From NCBI GenBank assembly GCA_963578625.1, contig CAUZEO010000060.1, positions 1 to 18,767 of the forward strand: a stretch of DNA of 18,767 nucleotides. The letters run 5' to 3'. This document shows positions 7,523-15,346 of the stretch, piece by piece (position 1 is the first letter of the stretch; each line of letters begins with the position of its first letter). This DNA comes from CAUZEO01 sp963578625 (GTDB lineage Bacteria > Verrucomicrobiota > Kiritimatiellia > SLOV01). The notes beneath the pieces were generated by a model that saw only the letters and a program-made list of their open reading frames with translations, had not been told where the DNA came from and searched no databases. The translations under genes and the position numbers were made by a program.

Positions 7523-8296
7523 ATGAAGCTTTCTATCGTCGTTCCCGCATATAATGAAGAGACCCGGTTGCCGCCTATGCTTGAGGCATACCTGGAATTC
7601 TTTGTGCCCCGCTATGGCGATGAGGTGGAACTCATCATGGTCGTCAACGGTTCCTCCGACGGGACGGAGCGAGTGGTTCGGGACTACCAGGAGCGTTTTC
7701 CGCAATTGCGATTGGCGGTTGAGCCGCGGAAAGTAGGAAAAGGCAGCGCGGTCGTCATGGGGTTTGATCTGGCGGAAGGTGAACTGGTTGGCTTCACGGA
7801 TGCGGACGGAGCCACCCCTCCGCAGGCCTATCAGGACCTGGTCGACGGGATTGGAGACGCGGGCGCCATCATTGCATCGCGCTGGCTTCCGGGTTCTGAT
7901 GTCTCTCCCCGGCAGCCATTGTCCCGCCGCATTGCTTCGCGGATTTTCAACTGGAAGGTGCGCATGCTTTTCGGGCTCAAGATTACCGACACCCAGTGCG
8001 GTGCAAAGCTCTTTACCGCGGAAGCGGTCCGGGCGATCCGTCCTTCGCTCGGGTTGACGCGATGGGCCTTCGATGTCGACGTGCTTTTTCACACCCGCAG
8101 AACCGGATTCGCGATCCGCGAGATTCCCACCACCTGGCATGATGTGAAAGGATCCAAGGTGAAAGTTCCCCGCGCGTCGGTGGAGATGACGCTGGCGATC
8201 TGGCGGCTGCGGCTTATTCATTCTCCCTTCCGGTGGGTTGTTACGGCGTATGACTCCCTTGTGGGGCGCCGATTTTCGCAAAGGAAGCGGCGCTAA
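7523..8296 (+). CDS. GT2 polyprenyl-phosphate glycosyltransferase (ALG5/DPM1-like)
   Basis: The product is 257 residues. MKLSIVVPAYNEE opens the GT-A fold; NGSSDGT is at 42-48, GKGSAVVMG at 72-80, and DADGAT at 93-98 is the metal- and nucleotide-binding DXD region. DTQCGAKLF and a late WHDVKGSKV are characteristic of dolichyl/polyprenyl-phosphate glucosyl- and mannosyltransferases. There are no C-terminal membrane helices, unlike the ArnC/GtrB group. The expected reaction is NDP-sugar plus polyprenyl phosphate giving polyprenyl-phosphate sugar on the cytoplasmic face. The gene starts six bases after the GT-C gene without a clear SD, so coupled translation is likely. Glucose or mannose (or heptose, given the nearby operon) cannot be distinguished. 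Confidence 0.87.
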   Translation: MKLSIVVPAYNEETRLPPMLEAYLEFFVPRYGDEVELIMVVNGSSDGTERVVRDYQERFPQLRLAVEPRKVGKGSAVVMGFDLAEGELVGFTDADGATPPQAYQDLVDGIGDAGAIIASRWLPGSDVSPRQPLSRRIASRIFNWKVRMLFGLKITDTQCGAKLFTAEAVRAIRPSLGLTRWAFDVDVLFHTRRTGFAIREIPTTWHDVKGSKVKVPRASVEMTLAIWRLRLIHSPFRWVVTAYDSLVGRRFSQRKRR

Positions 8297-8391
8297 CCCG
8301 CTGGCGCAGTAGAAAAAGTATGAACAATGCGGGTTAACCCGCAATTGACACTGGCCCGCGGTTCGTTCCGCGCTCTACACTCTCCCCTCTT
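8294..8391. promoter_or_regulatory. Short intergenic region with three palindromic elements
   Basis: GCGGGTTAACCCGC at 8329-8342 is a perfect 14-bp palindrome. TAACCCGC at 8294-8301, which includes the stop of the preceding gene, can instead pair with its left half as an 8-bp stem over 27 bases. CGCGG-TTCGTT-CCGCG at 8357-8372 is a further 5-bp stem. TTGACA occurs at 8345-8350, but no -10 box lies at a workable distance; TACACT at 8376-8381 is 25 bp away. The perfect palindrome could be an operator, a terminator hairpin without U-tract, or both. No SD precedes the ATG at 8392. Confidence 0.4.
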
Positions 8392-9684
8392 ATGAGTTTC
8401 ACTTTGGTAGAGCAGGCGAAGCGTGCCCTCGGCAGGGGGGGGAGCGAGTCCCATCGAGATGGATTGCTTCGACACAGCATCCTGCTTTTCGTCGCGCTGA
8501 ATCTCACCATGGTAGCGAATATCGCCTTCACGGTGATGTTGGGAAGAACGCTCTCCCTGGAAGAGTTCAGCGTTTTCCTTCCCCTCATGTCCATGGTGGG
8601 AGTCCTTTCGTCCCCCATGCAGGCGGTTCGGACGGTCATCACACACTACTCCGCGCGATTCATGCTGGAGGGAAGAAAGCGGGATATCGTGCGCCTGATC
8701 CGGCAGTGGTTGATCTACATCACGGTTGTGGCGGTTGTGCTGCTGCTCGTTGTCCTCACGCAAGTCGAATGGATCATGGCGTACCAGAACCTTGATGATC
8801 CTGCTCCGGTTCACATCATGGGGTTCATCCTCGTGGTTGCCATGTTCTACCCGATCTTGGGCGGCGCGATGCAGGGGTTGCAGGCGTTTCGATGGGTGGC
8901 CGCCGCGGCCATGACCGCGGCGGGCACCAAGTTGATTTGCGGTTGTGTGTTGGTGTTCCTTGTTGCCGCGACTGCATCGTCGGGACTTCTTGCTCACCTG
9001 ATCGGCACCACCGCCACGTTTGCGATAGCCATTTGCGCCATTCGGCCGCGATTACGGAATGCAGAAGGAGAAGAGAGGTCACTGCCATCGACCACGCCTT
9101 ACTTCTTCAGGAGTTGTATCGTCCTCATTTCCTTCGCATGTATCATGCAGTTGCCGGTGATTTTCGTTAAGCACTACTTTTCAACGGAGGTGGCGGGCGA
9201 GTTTTCCTACGCAGTGACCATTGCAAAGCTGGTCATTTTTTTGCCGATGCCGGTTACTATGGCGCTCTTTCCAAAGGTGATTTCGGAAGGCGGGATGACT
9301 CGGGAGGATCAGAAACTCCTGATACGTGGAATGCTGTATGCCATTGTCCTGATTGGCGGGTCGGCGTGCGTGTGCATGCTTATCCCAAACGTGCCCCTGT
9401 ACATATTGGCCGGTGTGACGGATCCGGACGCCCAACAGATCCTGTTGGTCAGGCTGCTGCTTTTGTCTATGGTCCCCTTGGGGTTGGGTCACATGCTGAT
9501 GAATTTTGAACTGGCGCAGCATCGATTCGCTATCGTTCCGGGAGCGCTTATTTCCGCGGTTGCATATGTCGCGGGTATCCTGATCTGGCATGAGACGGTC
9601 TGGCAGATCGTCGGGGTGACCGCGACGATGAGCGTGGCGTTTTTGGTGGTGCTGCTCATCTCTCTCCCGTTTCGCGCGGATTAG
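8392..9684 (+). CDS. Wzx/MATE-like polysaccharide flippase (MOP superfamily)
   Basis: The product is 430 residues with about 12 hydrophobic segments and few charged loops. The first helix follows RHSILLFVALNLTMVANIAF, and the next motif GRTLSLEEFSVFLPLMSM is the usual N-terminal look of Wzx-type proteins (G-x-x-L-x-x-x-E-x-[GS]). An internal repeat of helix pairs is consistent with the two six-helix bundles of MOP transporters. These proteins flip undecaprenyl-diphosphate-linked oligosaccharides from the inner to the outer face of the inner membrane. The position between glycosyltransferases and a YfhO-like protein supports glycan export. No dedicated polymerase (Wzy) or ligase is identified nearby. 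The start is the first ATG of the frame. Confidence 0.82.
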   Translation: MSFTLVEQAKRALGRGGSESHRDGLLRHSILLFVALNLTMVANIAFTVMLGRTLSLEEFSVFLPLMSMVGVLSSPMQAVRTVITHYSARFMLEGRKRDIVRLIRQWLIYITVVAVVLLLVVLTQVEWIMAYQNLDDPAPVHIMGFILVVAMFYPILGGAMQGLQAFRWVAAAAMTAAGTKLICGCVLVFLVAATASSGLLAHLIGTTATFAIAICAIRPRLRNAEGEERSLPSTTPYFFRSCIVLISFACIMQLPVIFVKHYFSTEVAGEFSYAVTIAKLVIFLPMPVTMALFPKVISEGGMTREDQKLLIRGMLYAIVLIGGSACVCMLIPNVPLYILAGVTDPDAQQILLVRLLLLSMVPLGLGHMLMNFELAQHRFAIVPGALISAVAYVAGILIWHETVWQIVGVTATMSVAFLVVLLISLPFRAD

Positions 9685-9782
9685 GGAACCGTGCAGGATC
9701 AGTCCGGCGATGATATGATGTTTCTCTCGCTTTGGCTTGCCCGGTTCCGCTATGGAGTGTCTGGTGCCGGTTTGTTTTTGTG

Positions 9783-12353
9783 ATGTCGAAACCCAAGAAA
9801 AATGAAATGCCCGTGGCGGACGTCGAATTGGACGCAGAGGAACAGTCCCCGCTTCGAGTCCCCGCGGTATTCGCCGCCTGGTTTTTTGTTGTCGGTGTGC
9901 TCCTTTATGCGCTGGTGATTTTTATGCCGGTCTTCGGATCGGACAATATCCTGCTCACAACCGATGACGGCATCGGCGTACTCGCCCGAAGGAAGTCATT
10001 TCTACCGGGTGCGTTTTTCGGCTCCTGGAACGACGCCAGCTTGATGGGGTACCCGACGTATGCCCTGATCAATTGGACCTCAACCTTGTTGTCGATTTTT
10101 CCGGTGGATTTCGTCATCGACTGGCTTCATGGAATTGACCTCGCGGTTGCATCCGTTTTCCTCGTGCTCTTTTTACGAAATCGGGGTATCGGCTGGGCCG
10201 GCTGCTCGATGGGCGCCCTGACTGCGTATTGGCTGAGCACGAATCTGACGCTCACGTTTGCCGGCCACATTGGGAAATACGGCGTGCTCTTGTTTGCAGC
10301 CATGTTTCTATGGCTGATCGATCGCGCCGTGAACAAGCGTTCCGTCCTCTGGGGCATCCTGGCGGGGGGCGCCATGGGGGCGATGTTCCTGGAGCAGACG
10401 GACCTGGCGCTCTTCTTTTCGCTGATCCTGGGCCCGTATGCGCTGTTCCTGCTCTGGCGGGAACACGGGTTCGCACCACGGCCCGCGGCGCTCATACTCG
10501 TTCCGCTGCTCCTCACGGCGCTCTTGCTTGCGTACCATCCTCTTTTTGGCGGGTATAAGCTATTCGTCAAGGACACCCAGACCGCCGACGCGAAAGAAGA
10601 CCCGAAGGAATCCTGGGATTTCGCCACGCAATGGAGTTGGCCACCGGCGGAGTCGATTGATTTTATTGCTCCGGGGTTCATGGGATGGAGAAGCGGCGAG
10701 CCCGAAGGCCCGTATTACGGAACCATGGGCCGGAGCGCCGGTTGGGAAGAGACAGGGCAGGGCTTCCAGAACTTCAAACTCGAAAACGTTTACGTCGGCG
10801 CCGTTCCCGTTGGCCTTGCATTGTGGGTGATCCCTCTCGCCGTCTGGGCGCGAAAGCGCAACCGGTCCGCATCAGAGGTCATTTTTTGGGGGGTCGTACT
10901 TCTGCTGACATTCTGGCTCGCCTGCGGGAAGTACATGGGACTTTACCGGCTATTATACGCGCTGCCGGTGATGTCTTCCATTCGTAATCCCAACAAGTTT
11001 CTCCAGGTCATGCAGATCGCGCTGGCGGTGCTGGCCGCGTTCGGAGTGGAGGCGTTGGCGGGCACATTGAAAAAGGATTTCGTGAACGCACTGGGCAAGC
11101 GAACAAGATTGGTTTGCGTGATCGTGACGGCGGCGTTCGCCGCGCTCCTTGCGCTGTACTGGTTTGGGTCGATGTTTTCGTCGGCGCAACTAGTGGAAAC
11201 GTTCAGTAAAAAGGGGTTGAAGGATTTTGCGGATGTGATCGTTCAGAACCGTGTGGGAGCGATGCTTCATGGGGTTATCATGGTGGCCGTGTTCGGGCTG
11301 TTTTTTGCCGGCGCGTTGTACGCCTCACGTCCTGCCGCGGGCAGGGCCCTGTGGGTCGCCGCCTGGGTGCTCGTTGCCCTGGTGGCTGTCGACGCGAAGC
11401 TGCTTTCGCGGCACTATATTAAATCCATGAGCCTGGCGCAGATCAGGAATAATCCGGTGATGAAGGTGTTGCAGCACGAGACCAAGCATGGCAGGACCGC
11501 ATTCCCTACCCAAAGCACCTTCTACAACACATGGCTTACCTATGACGTGCCGTATCACCATATTCGAACCGTGAATGTGACGGCTGCGCCGCGGATGCAA
11601 AACGACTACAAGAATTTCATTTCAACCGTGGGGAGTACTCCGTGGCGATACTGGCAACTGAGCGGTGTCCAACTCCTGCTGGGGCCGGGCCAGGTCTGGG
11701 GGCAGCTAAATGGCCATCCGTCCACGAAGGGGAAAACCAGGATCGCGTATGCGTTTAATGTTGAATCAACCGCCGATGGGAGGAATGTGCGGGTGATCGA
11801 AGCGTCCGACACGGTTCCAGGCGCTCATTGCGTATTAAAAATTGTGGAAGGTGGTCAACGCTTTCGGATGGTCGATGACTGGGAAGTGCTGGACAAGGAA
11901 GCCGCGCTTGCGCGCATTGCCGAGCCCGGATTCAAACCTCTGGAGCAGGTCGTGCTTTCGGGCGTGGAGCAGAATTTTCCAGCCCCCCAGGCGGCAAGCC
12001 CCAACAATTCCGGCCACCTCAGTATAGAGAGTATTAAGCCGGGATTCGTGCGCGCGAAAGTGTCGACAATCAGGCCTTCGATTCTGCGAGTCGCGGATCG
12101 GTACGACCCGGATTGGAAGGCATTGGTGGGGGGAGAGGAAGTACCGATCATGGTGTGTGACTATTTATTTCAGGGAATCTATCTGCCTCCCGGACTACAT
12201 CGGGTTGAACTTAGCTACGATCCGCCTAAGGGCACGCTATGGATTCAGTTTTTCGGCAGCGGGGTCTGTGCTGTTGCAATATTCATCCTGGGTTTCAACC
12301 GGTTCAGGTCGGTTGGACTTCCAGGACCGGCACCATCGGCGACCCTGAGATGA
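9783..12353 (+). CDS. YfhO-like large membrane protein, 3' end altered by a junction
   Basis: The product is 856 residues from ATG 9783. A TTG 51 bases upstream is possible, but no SD marks either. After a charged N-terminus, a helix at about 27-50 leads to an outer loop with GSDNILLTTDDGIG and GSWNDASLMGYPT, as in YfhO family proteins. About a dozen membrane helices extend to about residue 540, including the SSIRNPNKFLQVMQ loop typical of the family. A soluble outer domain of about 270 residues follows, then a last helix near 815-835. YfhO proteins are GT-C-like membrane enzymes linked in Bacillus to glycosylation of teichoic/lipoteichoic acids and in other bacteria to surface glycans. The gene is last in the plus-strand glycan set. 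Its final codons (PAPSATLR and stop) overlap a DUF3604 remnant in another frame, so the natural C-terminus has probably been replaced. Confidence 0.82.
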   Translation: MSKPKKNEMPVADVELDAEEQSPLRVPAVFAAWFFVVGVLLYALVIFMPVFGSDNILLTTDDGIGVLARRKSFLPGAFFGSWNDASLMGYPTYALINWTSTLLSIFPVDFVIDWLHGIDLAVASVFLVLFLRNRGIGWAGCSMGALTAYWLSTNLTLTFAGHIGKYGVLLFAAMFLWLIDRAVNKRSVLWGILAGGAMGAMFLEQTDLALFFSLILGPYALFLLWREHGFAPRPAALILVPLLLTALLLAYHPLFGGYKLFVKDTQTADAKEDPKESWDFATQWSWPPAESIDFIAPGFMGWRSGEPEGPYYGTMGRSAGWEETGQGFQNFKLENVYVGAVPVGLALWVIPLAVWARKRNRSASEVIFWGVVLLLTFWLACGKYMGLYRLLYALPVMSSIRNPNKFLQVMQIALAVLAAFGVEALAGTLKKDFVNALGKRTRLVCVIVTAAFAALLALYWFGSMFSSAQLVETFSKKGLKDFADVIVQNRVGAMLHGVIMVAVFGLFFAGALYASRPAAGRALWVAAWVLVALVAVDAKLLSRHYIKSMSLAQIRNNPVMKVLQHETKHGRTAFPTQSTFYNTWLTYDVPYHHIRTVNVTAAPRMQNDYKNFISTVGSTPWRYWQLSGVQLLLGPGQVWGQLNGHPSTKGKTRIAYAFNVESTADGRNVRVIEASDTVPGAHCVLKIVEGGQRFRMVDDWEVLDKEAALARIAEPGFKPLEQVVLSGVEQNFPAPQAASPNNSGHLSIESIKPGFVRAKVSTIRPSILRVADRYDPDWKALVGGEEVPIMVCDYLFQGIYLPPGLHRVELSYDPPKGTLWIQFFGSGVCAVAIFILGFNRFRSVGLPGPAPSATLR

Positions 12354-12541
12354 TCACCGTCTGGAAGGACCCGGAATCCGATCCCTCCCAGCGTGCTTTC
12401 TACTACGTTCGCGTGATCGAGATCCCGACCCCGCGCTGGACGGCGTACGATGCCAAGTACTTCGGTCTCCAGTTCGACGAGGAAATCCCGGTGACGCATC
12501 AGGAGTGCGCCGGCATTTCGCCAATTTGGTACACATCGTGA
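12332..12541 (+). pseudogene. 3'-terminal remnant of a DUF3604 gene
   Basis: The frame reads TIGDPEMITVWKDPE, then RAFYYVRVIEIPTPRWTAYDA, and ends SPIWYTS just before a TGA at 12539-12541. This matches, as I know it, the C-terminal signature of DUF3604 proteins (TIGDPEL-x-x-VW-x-DP, RAFYY-x-RV-x-EIPTPRW, SPIWYT at the very end). Full-length members have roughly 600 or more residues, so only about 70 codons survive. Upstream of about 12332 the frame no longer looks like the family and overlaps the yfhO-like coding sequence. An ATG at 12350 overlaps the yfhO stop (ATGA), so a 63-residue peptide could be made by coupling. The fragment is well preserved, which suggests a recent event. DUF3604 function is not established. 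Confidence 0.78.
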
Positions 12542-12659
12542 CGCTGGACAGATTGCGTTGTTTACTACGTCAAGAATTTATTCGGAGTACCCGGGGGGCT
12601 CAACGACTTACCCTTGATCTAGAGTTCACGACGAAGGAGGGACTCCCATACCTGAAAAA

Positions 12660-13394
12660 TCAGAATGGCGGGGCGCCATCTGAGGCCAGACTGAAAAATG
12701 TTTCCATCTCTTCGATGCCTCCCGGCGTGCCCATGTCGAGGAGCGGCGGGGGAAATTCCGAGGCAAAGAGTTTTCCCTCCTGCGCGAGTTGCGGAAAGAG
12801 TTCATTCTCGAGCGAAATGGCGCGCCCGTCCGGCAGGGGTTCAATGATTTTTTGTTCGAGCAGGTAGTACCCGCCGTTGACAAGGCCACGCGCAACCGCG
12901 GCCTTTTCACGGAAGCGAACGATGCCGCCCTGGGCGTTTGTTTCCACCGTCCCATACCGGTTGGGCTGATTCATTGCGACAACGGCGATGGAGGCGGTTG
13001 CCGACCGTTCGTGATGCGTGGAAATGAAGGATGCCAGATCAAGGCCAGGGAGCAATGTGTCTCCGTTCATGACCAGTACCGTTTCCGATCGCAGATGCTG
13101 ATTGCAGTGGCGAATGGCGCCGCCGGTTCCCAAGGGGGATGTTTCTACTGAGACCATAATCTCCAACCGGTCCGCCCATGTCGACGCGGCGTGCGCTTCG
13201 ATCTGTTCCGCCCGGTATCCCGCGGCGAGGACGACGGATGACACGCCTTGCTCTACGAGCCAGGATAGTTGGCGGTCCAGGAAAGGCCGGCCTGCTACCG
13301 GCACCAATGCCTTCGGCAGTTCGGGGTGCAACTCCTGCAAGCGGGTGCCAAGGCCTCCCAGAAGAATGACCGTCTGCGGGACGTCAACAGTCAT
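12660..13394 (-). CDS. HddC-like sugar-1-phosphate guanylyl/nucleotidyltransferase
   Basis: The product is 244 residues. The N-terminus VILLGGLGTRL (9-19) is the nucleotide-binding loop, with Gly replacing the usual Ala of LAGG, followed by ELPKALVPVAGRPFL with the catalytic Lys28. SPLGTGGA (86-93) and MNGDT (109-113, metal-binding Asp112) complete the nucleotidyltransferase signature. The family makes NDP-sugars from sugar-1-phosphates. The neighbouring HddA-like kinase, whose stop overlaps this start by 4 bp (ATGA), argues for D-glycero-alpha-D-manno-heptose 1-phosphate guanylyltransferase, giving GDP-heptose. Other substrates such as mannose-1-phosphate or glucose-1-phosphate cannot be excluded from sequence. 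A 6-bp stem (ATGGCG-GGG-CGCCAT, 12664-12678) lies over its last codons and may help end the transcript. Confidence 0.82.
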   Translation of the reverse strand: MTVDVPQTVILLGGLGTRLQELHPELPKALVPVAGRPFLDRQLSWLVEQGVSSVVLAAGYRAEQIEAHAASTWADRLEIMVSVETSPLGTGGAIRHCNQHLRSETVLVMNGDTLLPGLDLASFISTHHERSATASIAVVAMNQPNRYGTVETNAQGGIVRFREKAAVARGLVNGGYYLLEQKIIEPLPDGRAISLENELFPQLAQEGKLFASEFPPPLLDMGTPGGIEEMETFFSLASDGAPPF

Positions 13395-14383
13395 ATCGAA
13401 TCTGGGGATGCCAGAATAATCTCGGATCCGTGGTTGGAAAAACGAAACCCGACTTCCTGGAACGTAGAGAGCGCTTCCCGGACATTCTCTTGTCGCGATT
13501 TCGGCACGTAGAGCAGCAGAAATCCTCGTCCTCCCGCACCCAGTAGTTTGCCCCCCAAGGCTCCGCTGTCGCGCGCCGTATCATAGGCCTGGTCGATATC
13601 CGTATTGCTGATGCCTGACGCCAGGGTTTTCTTTCGCACCCATGTTTCGTGCAGCAGATCGCCGAAACGGTCGAGGTCTTCATCGCCCTGAAGAATCGCC
13701 AGGGCGCGATCCACAAGCGCTTTCATTTCACCAAGCACGTCCAACCTGTGGTGCAAACTCTGCGCTTGTTCCGAGAGAATCGCGTCCGACGATTTTTCGA
13801 TACCGGTGTAAAAAAGAAGCAGGGATTTTTCCAGTGCGGAGAGGCGGGGACCGGGCATAGTCACCGGCTCTACGCGCACCGATTCGCCGGGCCCGAACTG
13901 AATATGGCAAAGACCTCCGTGCGCTACGGCATGTTGATCCTGGTGACCGCCCGGATCACCGACACGCTCGCGCTCCACGTGGATCGCCTGGGATGCCAGC
14001 TCTTCCGGCGTGGCCTCTTTATCGAGAAATGCATGCAACGCAAGCAGCAGGCCGACCGAGAACGAAGACGAGGAACCGAGCCCGGTGCGTCCGGGGAGAT
14101 CCGCGACGTGCGCGATTTCAAGACCACATTCCATCTCCTGCAGTGCCATGCATTCTCTGACCAGTGGATGCTGGAACTCGGACGGATGCTGTACGCTCTC
14201 GGTCTCGGCGTAGTTCGCGCGGTACTTGTACTTGAAGAAGGGGCCGAGGCGATGCACCAGCAGGTAACAATACTTGTCGATCGTAGAGCACAGCACGGCG
14301 CCGCCATGTTCATGATAGTATCCCGGGAAGTCTGTGCCTCCGCCGAAAAAACTGATCCGAAACGGTGTGCGGGAAATGATCAT
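13391..14383 (-). CDS. HddA-like D-glycero-D-manno-heptose 7-phosphate kinase (GHMP family)
   Basis: The product is 330 residues. RTPFRISFFGGGTDFPGYY (5-23) is the N-terminal signature of the HddA branch of GHMP kinases. GRTGLGSSSSFSVGLLLAL (98-116) is the ATP-binding motif 2, and LLGAGGRGFLLLYV near the C-terminus is motif 3. Motif 3 is usually GAGGGGF, so one glycine is an arginine here. HddA phosphorylates heptose 7-phosphate at C1, the step before dephosphorylation by GmhB and GDP transfer by HddC. The AGGG six bases from ATG 14383 is a fair SD. The gene starts 12 bp after the upstream SDR gene and overlaps hddC by 4 bp, so these are one operon. The gmhA and gmhB genes needed for the full pathway are not in the window. 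Confidence 0.86.
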   Translation of the reverse strand: MIISRTPFRISFFGGGTDFPGYYHEHGGAVLCSTIDKYCYLLVHRLGPFFKYKYRANYAETESVQHPSEFQHPLVRECMALQEMECGLEIAHVADLPGRTGLGSSSSFSVGLLLALHAFLDKEATPEELASQAIHVERERVGDPGGHQDQHAVAHGGLCHIQFGPGESVRVEPVTMPGPRLSALEKSLLLFYTGIEKSSDAILSEQAQSLHHRLDVLGEMKALVDRALAILQGDEDLDRFGDLLHETWVRKKTLASGISNTDIDQAYDTARDSGALGGKLLGAGGRGFLLLYVPKSRQENVREALSTFQEVGFRFSNHGSEIILASPDSI

Positions 14384-14395
14384 CCAAAACCCTGG

Positions 14396-15346
14396 TCAAA
14401 GCCGCACTTGCTCCTGTGCGAGAGCTTCCGTAAACCACTCCACGGTTCGCCGCACGCCGTCCTCCAGCGATGTATCGCAGGAGAGTCCGAGTGCATGGAG
14501 CCGTTTCACGTCGAAGATTTTGTCGATCTGGCCGTCCGGCTTGCTGGTATCCCACCGGATTTCTCCCGGGTACGCCGTTTCCCGCCGTACGAGTTCCGCC
14601 AGTTCCTTGATCGAAGTTCGTGTGCCCGAGGAAATATTCACCGGGTCGTGGCCGTCGTACGATTCAAGAAACCACGGAACCAGGGTCGCAACATCGCCGG
14701 CGTAGACGAAATCGCGCGTAGGTAGCCCGCTGCCGTAGCAGGCGATTTCCGGTGCGCCGGATACCTTCGCTTCGATGAATCTGCGAATCAGGGCAGGAAT
14801 CACATGGGAGTATCCCTCGTTAAAGTTGTCATGCTCTCCGTACACGTTGCCGGGGATGAGAACCAGGCTGTCGAATCCGTACTGTGCGCGGTATGAGTCG
14901 GATTGAATCAGCATCATCTTTTTTGCGACTGAGTAGGGGGCGCTTTCGCCTTGGGGGATGCCATTCCACATCTGATCTTCGCTAATCGGGGAAGCAGCAG
15001 CGCCGGGATAGGAGCAGCCACCGATAAAGGTGACAAACTTCTCGATCCCGGCTTCGAAGCAGGCGTGAAGCGTGTTCGTATTGATTAGAATGTTCTCCCG
15101 AAAAAACTCGGCGGGGTAATCCCGGTTGGCGATGATCCCGCCGACTTTGGCGGCGAGATGCAGAACGGCATCCGGTTTCACATCACGCAGCATGCGCCCG
15201 GGTTCTTCCGGGCTCAGAAGGTCGAAATCCGCCCGTCCCACCGGGACGATCTCTGCACTGGTTTTCTCCTGAAGGACCGGGACGATGTGACTGCCGAGAA
15301 ACCCGGTGGCGCCGGTTACGAGGATGCGATGGAAGACCTTGCCCAT
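14396..15346 (-). CDS. GDP-L-fucose synthase-like sugar epimerase/reductase (extended SDR)
   Basis: The product is 316 residues. ILVTGATGFLGSH (8-20) is the NADP-binding Rossmann loop. AAKVGGIIANRDYPAEFFREN (65-85) is close to the GDP-fucose synthase pattern, GGCSYP (109-114) stands at the catalytic Ser/Cys region, and Tyr138-x-x-x-Lys142 (APYSVAKK) is the SDR pair. WNGIPQGESAPYS also follows that family. GDP-fucose synthase does a 3,5-epimerisation and 4-reduction on GDP-4-keto-6-deoxymannose. Homologues in Campylobacter heptose clusters act on GDP-heptose derivatives, which fits this neighbourhood better because no GDP-mannose dehydratase is seen. The start codon follows the previous stop with no gap (TAA-ATG), indicating coupling. 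Confidence 0.85.
   Translation of the reverse strand: MGKVFHRILVTGATGFLGSHIVPVLQEKTSAEIVPVGRADFDLLSPEEPGRMLRDVKPDAVLHLAAKVGGIIANRDYPAEFFRENILINTNTLHACFEAGIEKFVTFIGGCSYPGAAASPISEDQMWNGIPQGESAPYSVAKKMMLIQSDSYRAQYGFDSLVLIPGNVYGEHDNFNEGYSHVIPALIRRFIEAKVSGAPEIACYGSGLPTRDFVYAGDVATLVPWFLESYDGHDPVNISSGTRTSIKELAELVRRETAYPGEIRWDTSKPDGQIDKIFDVKRLHALGLSCDTSLEDGVRRTVEWFTEALAQEQVRL

Noticed and set aside
8345..8381. TTGACA with TACACT as a promoter for the flippase gene
   Set aside because: The boxes are 25 bp apart, too far for a sigma-70 promoter, and no better -10 lies at 16-18 bp.
12505..12867. 120-codon plus-strand ORF at the convergent gene ends
   Set aside because: Most of it is antisense to the hddC-like gene, and the unique 5' part lies in the gap and the DUF3604 remnant without a start signal.
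13649..14725. A 358-codon plus-strand frame over the kinase and SDR genes
   Set aside because: It is antisense to two genes with clear catalytic motifs, and its translation shows no family signature.
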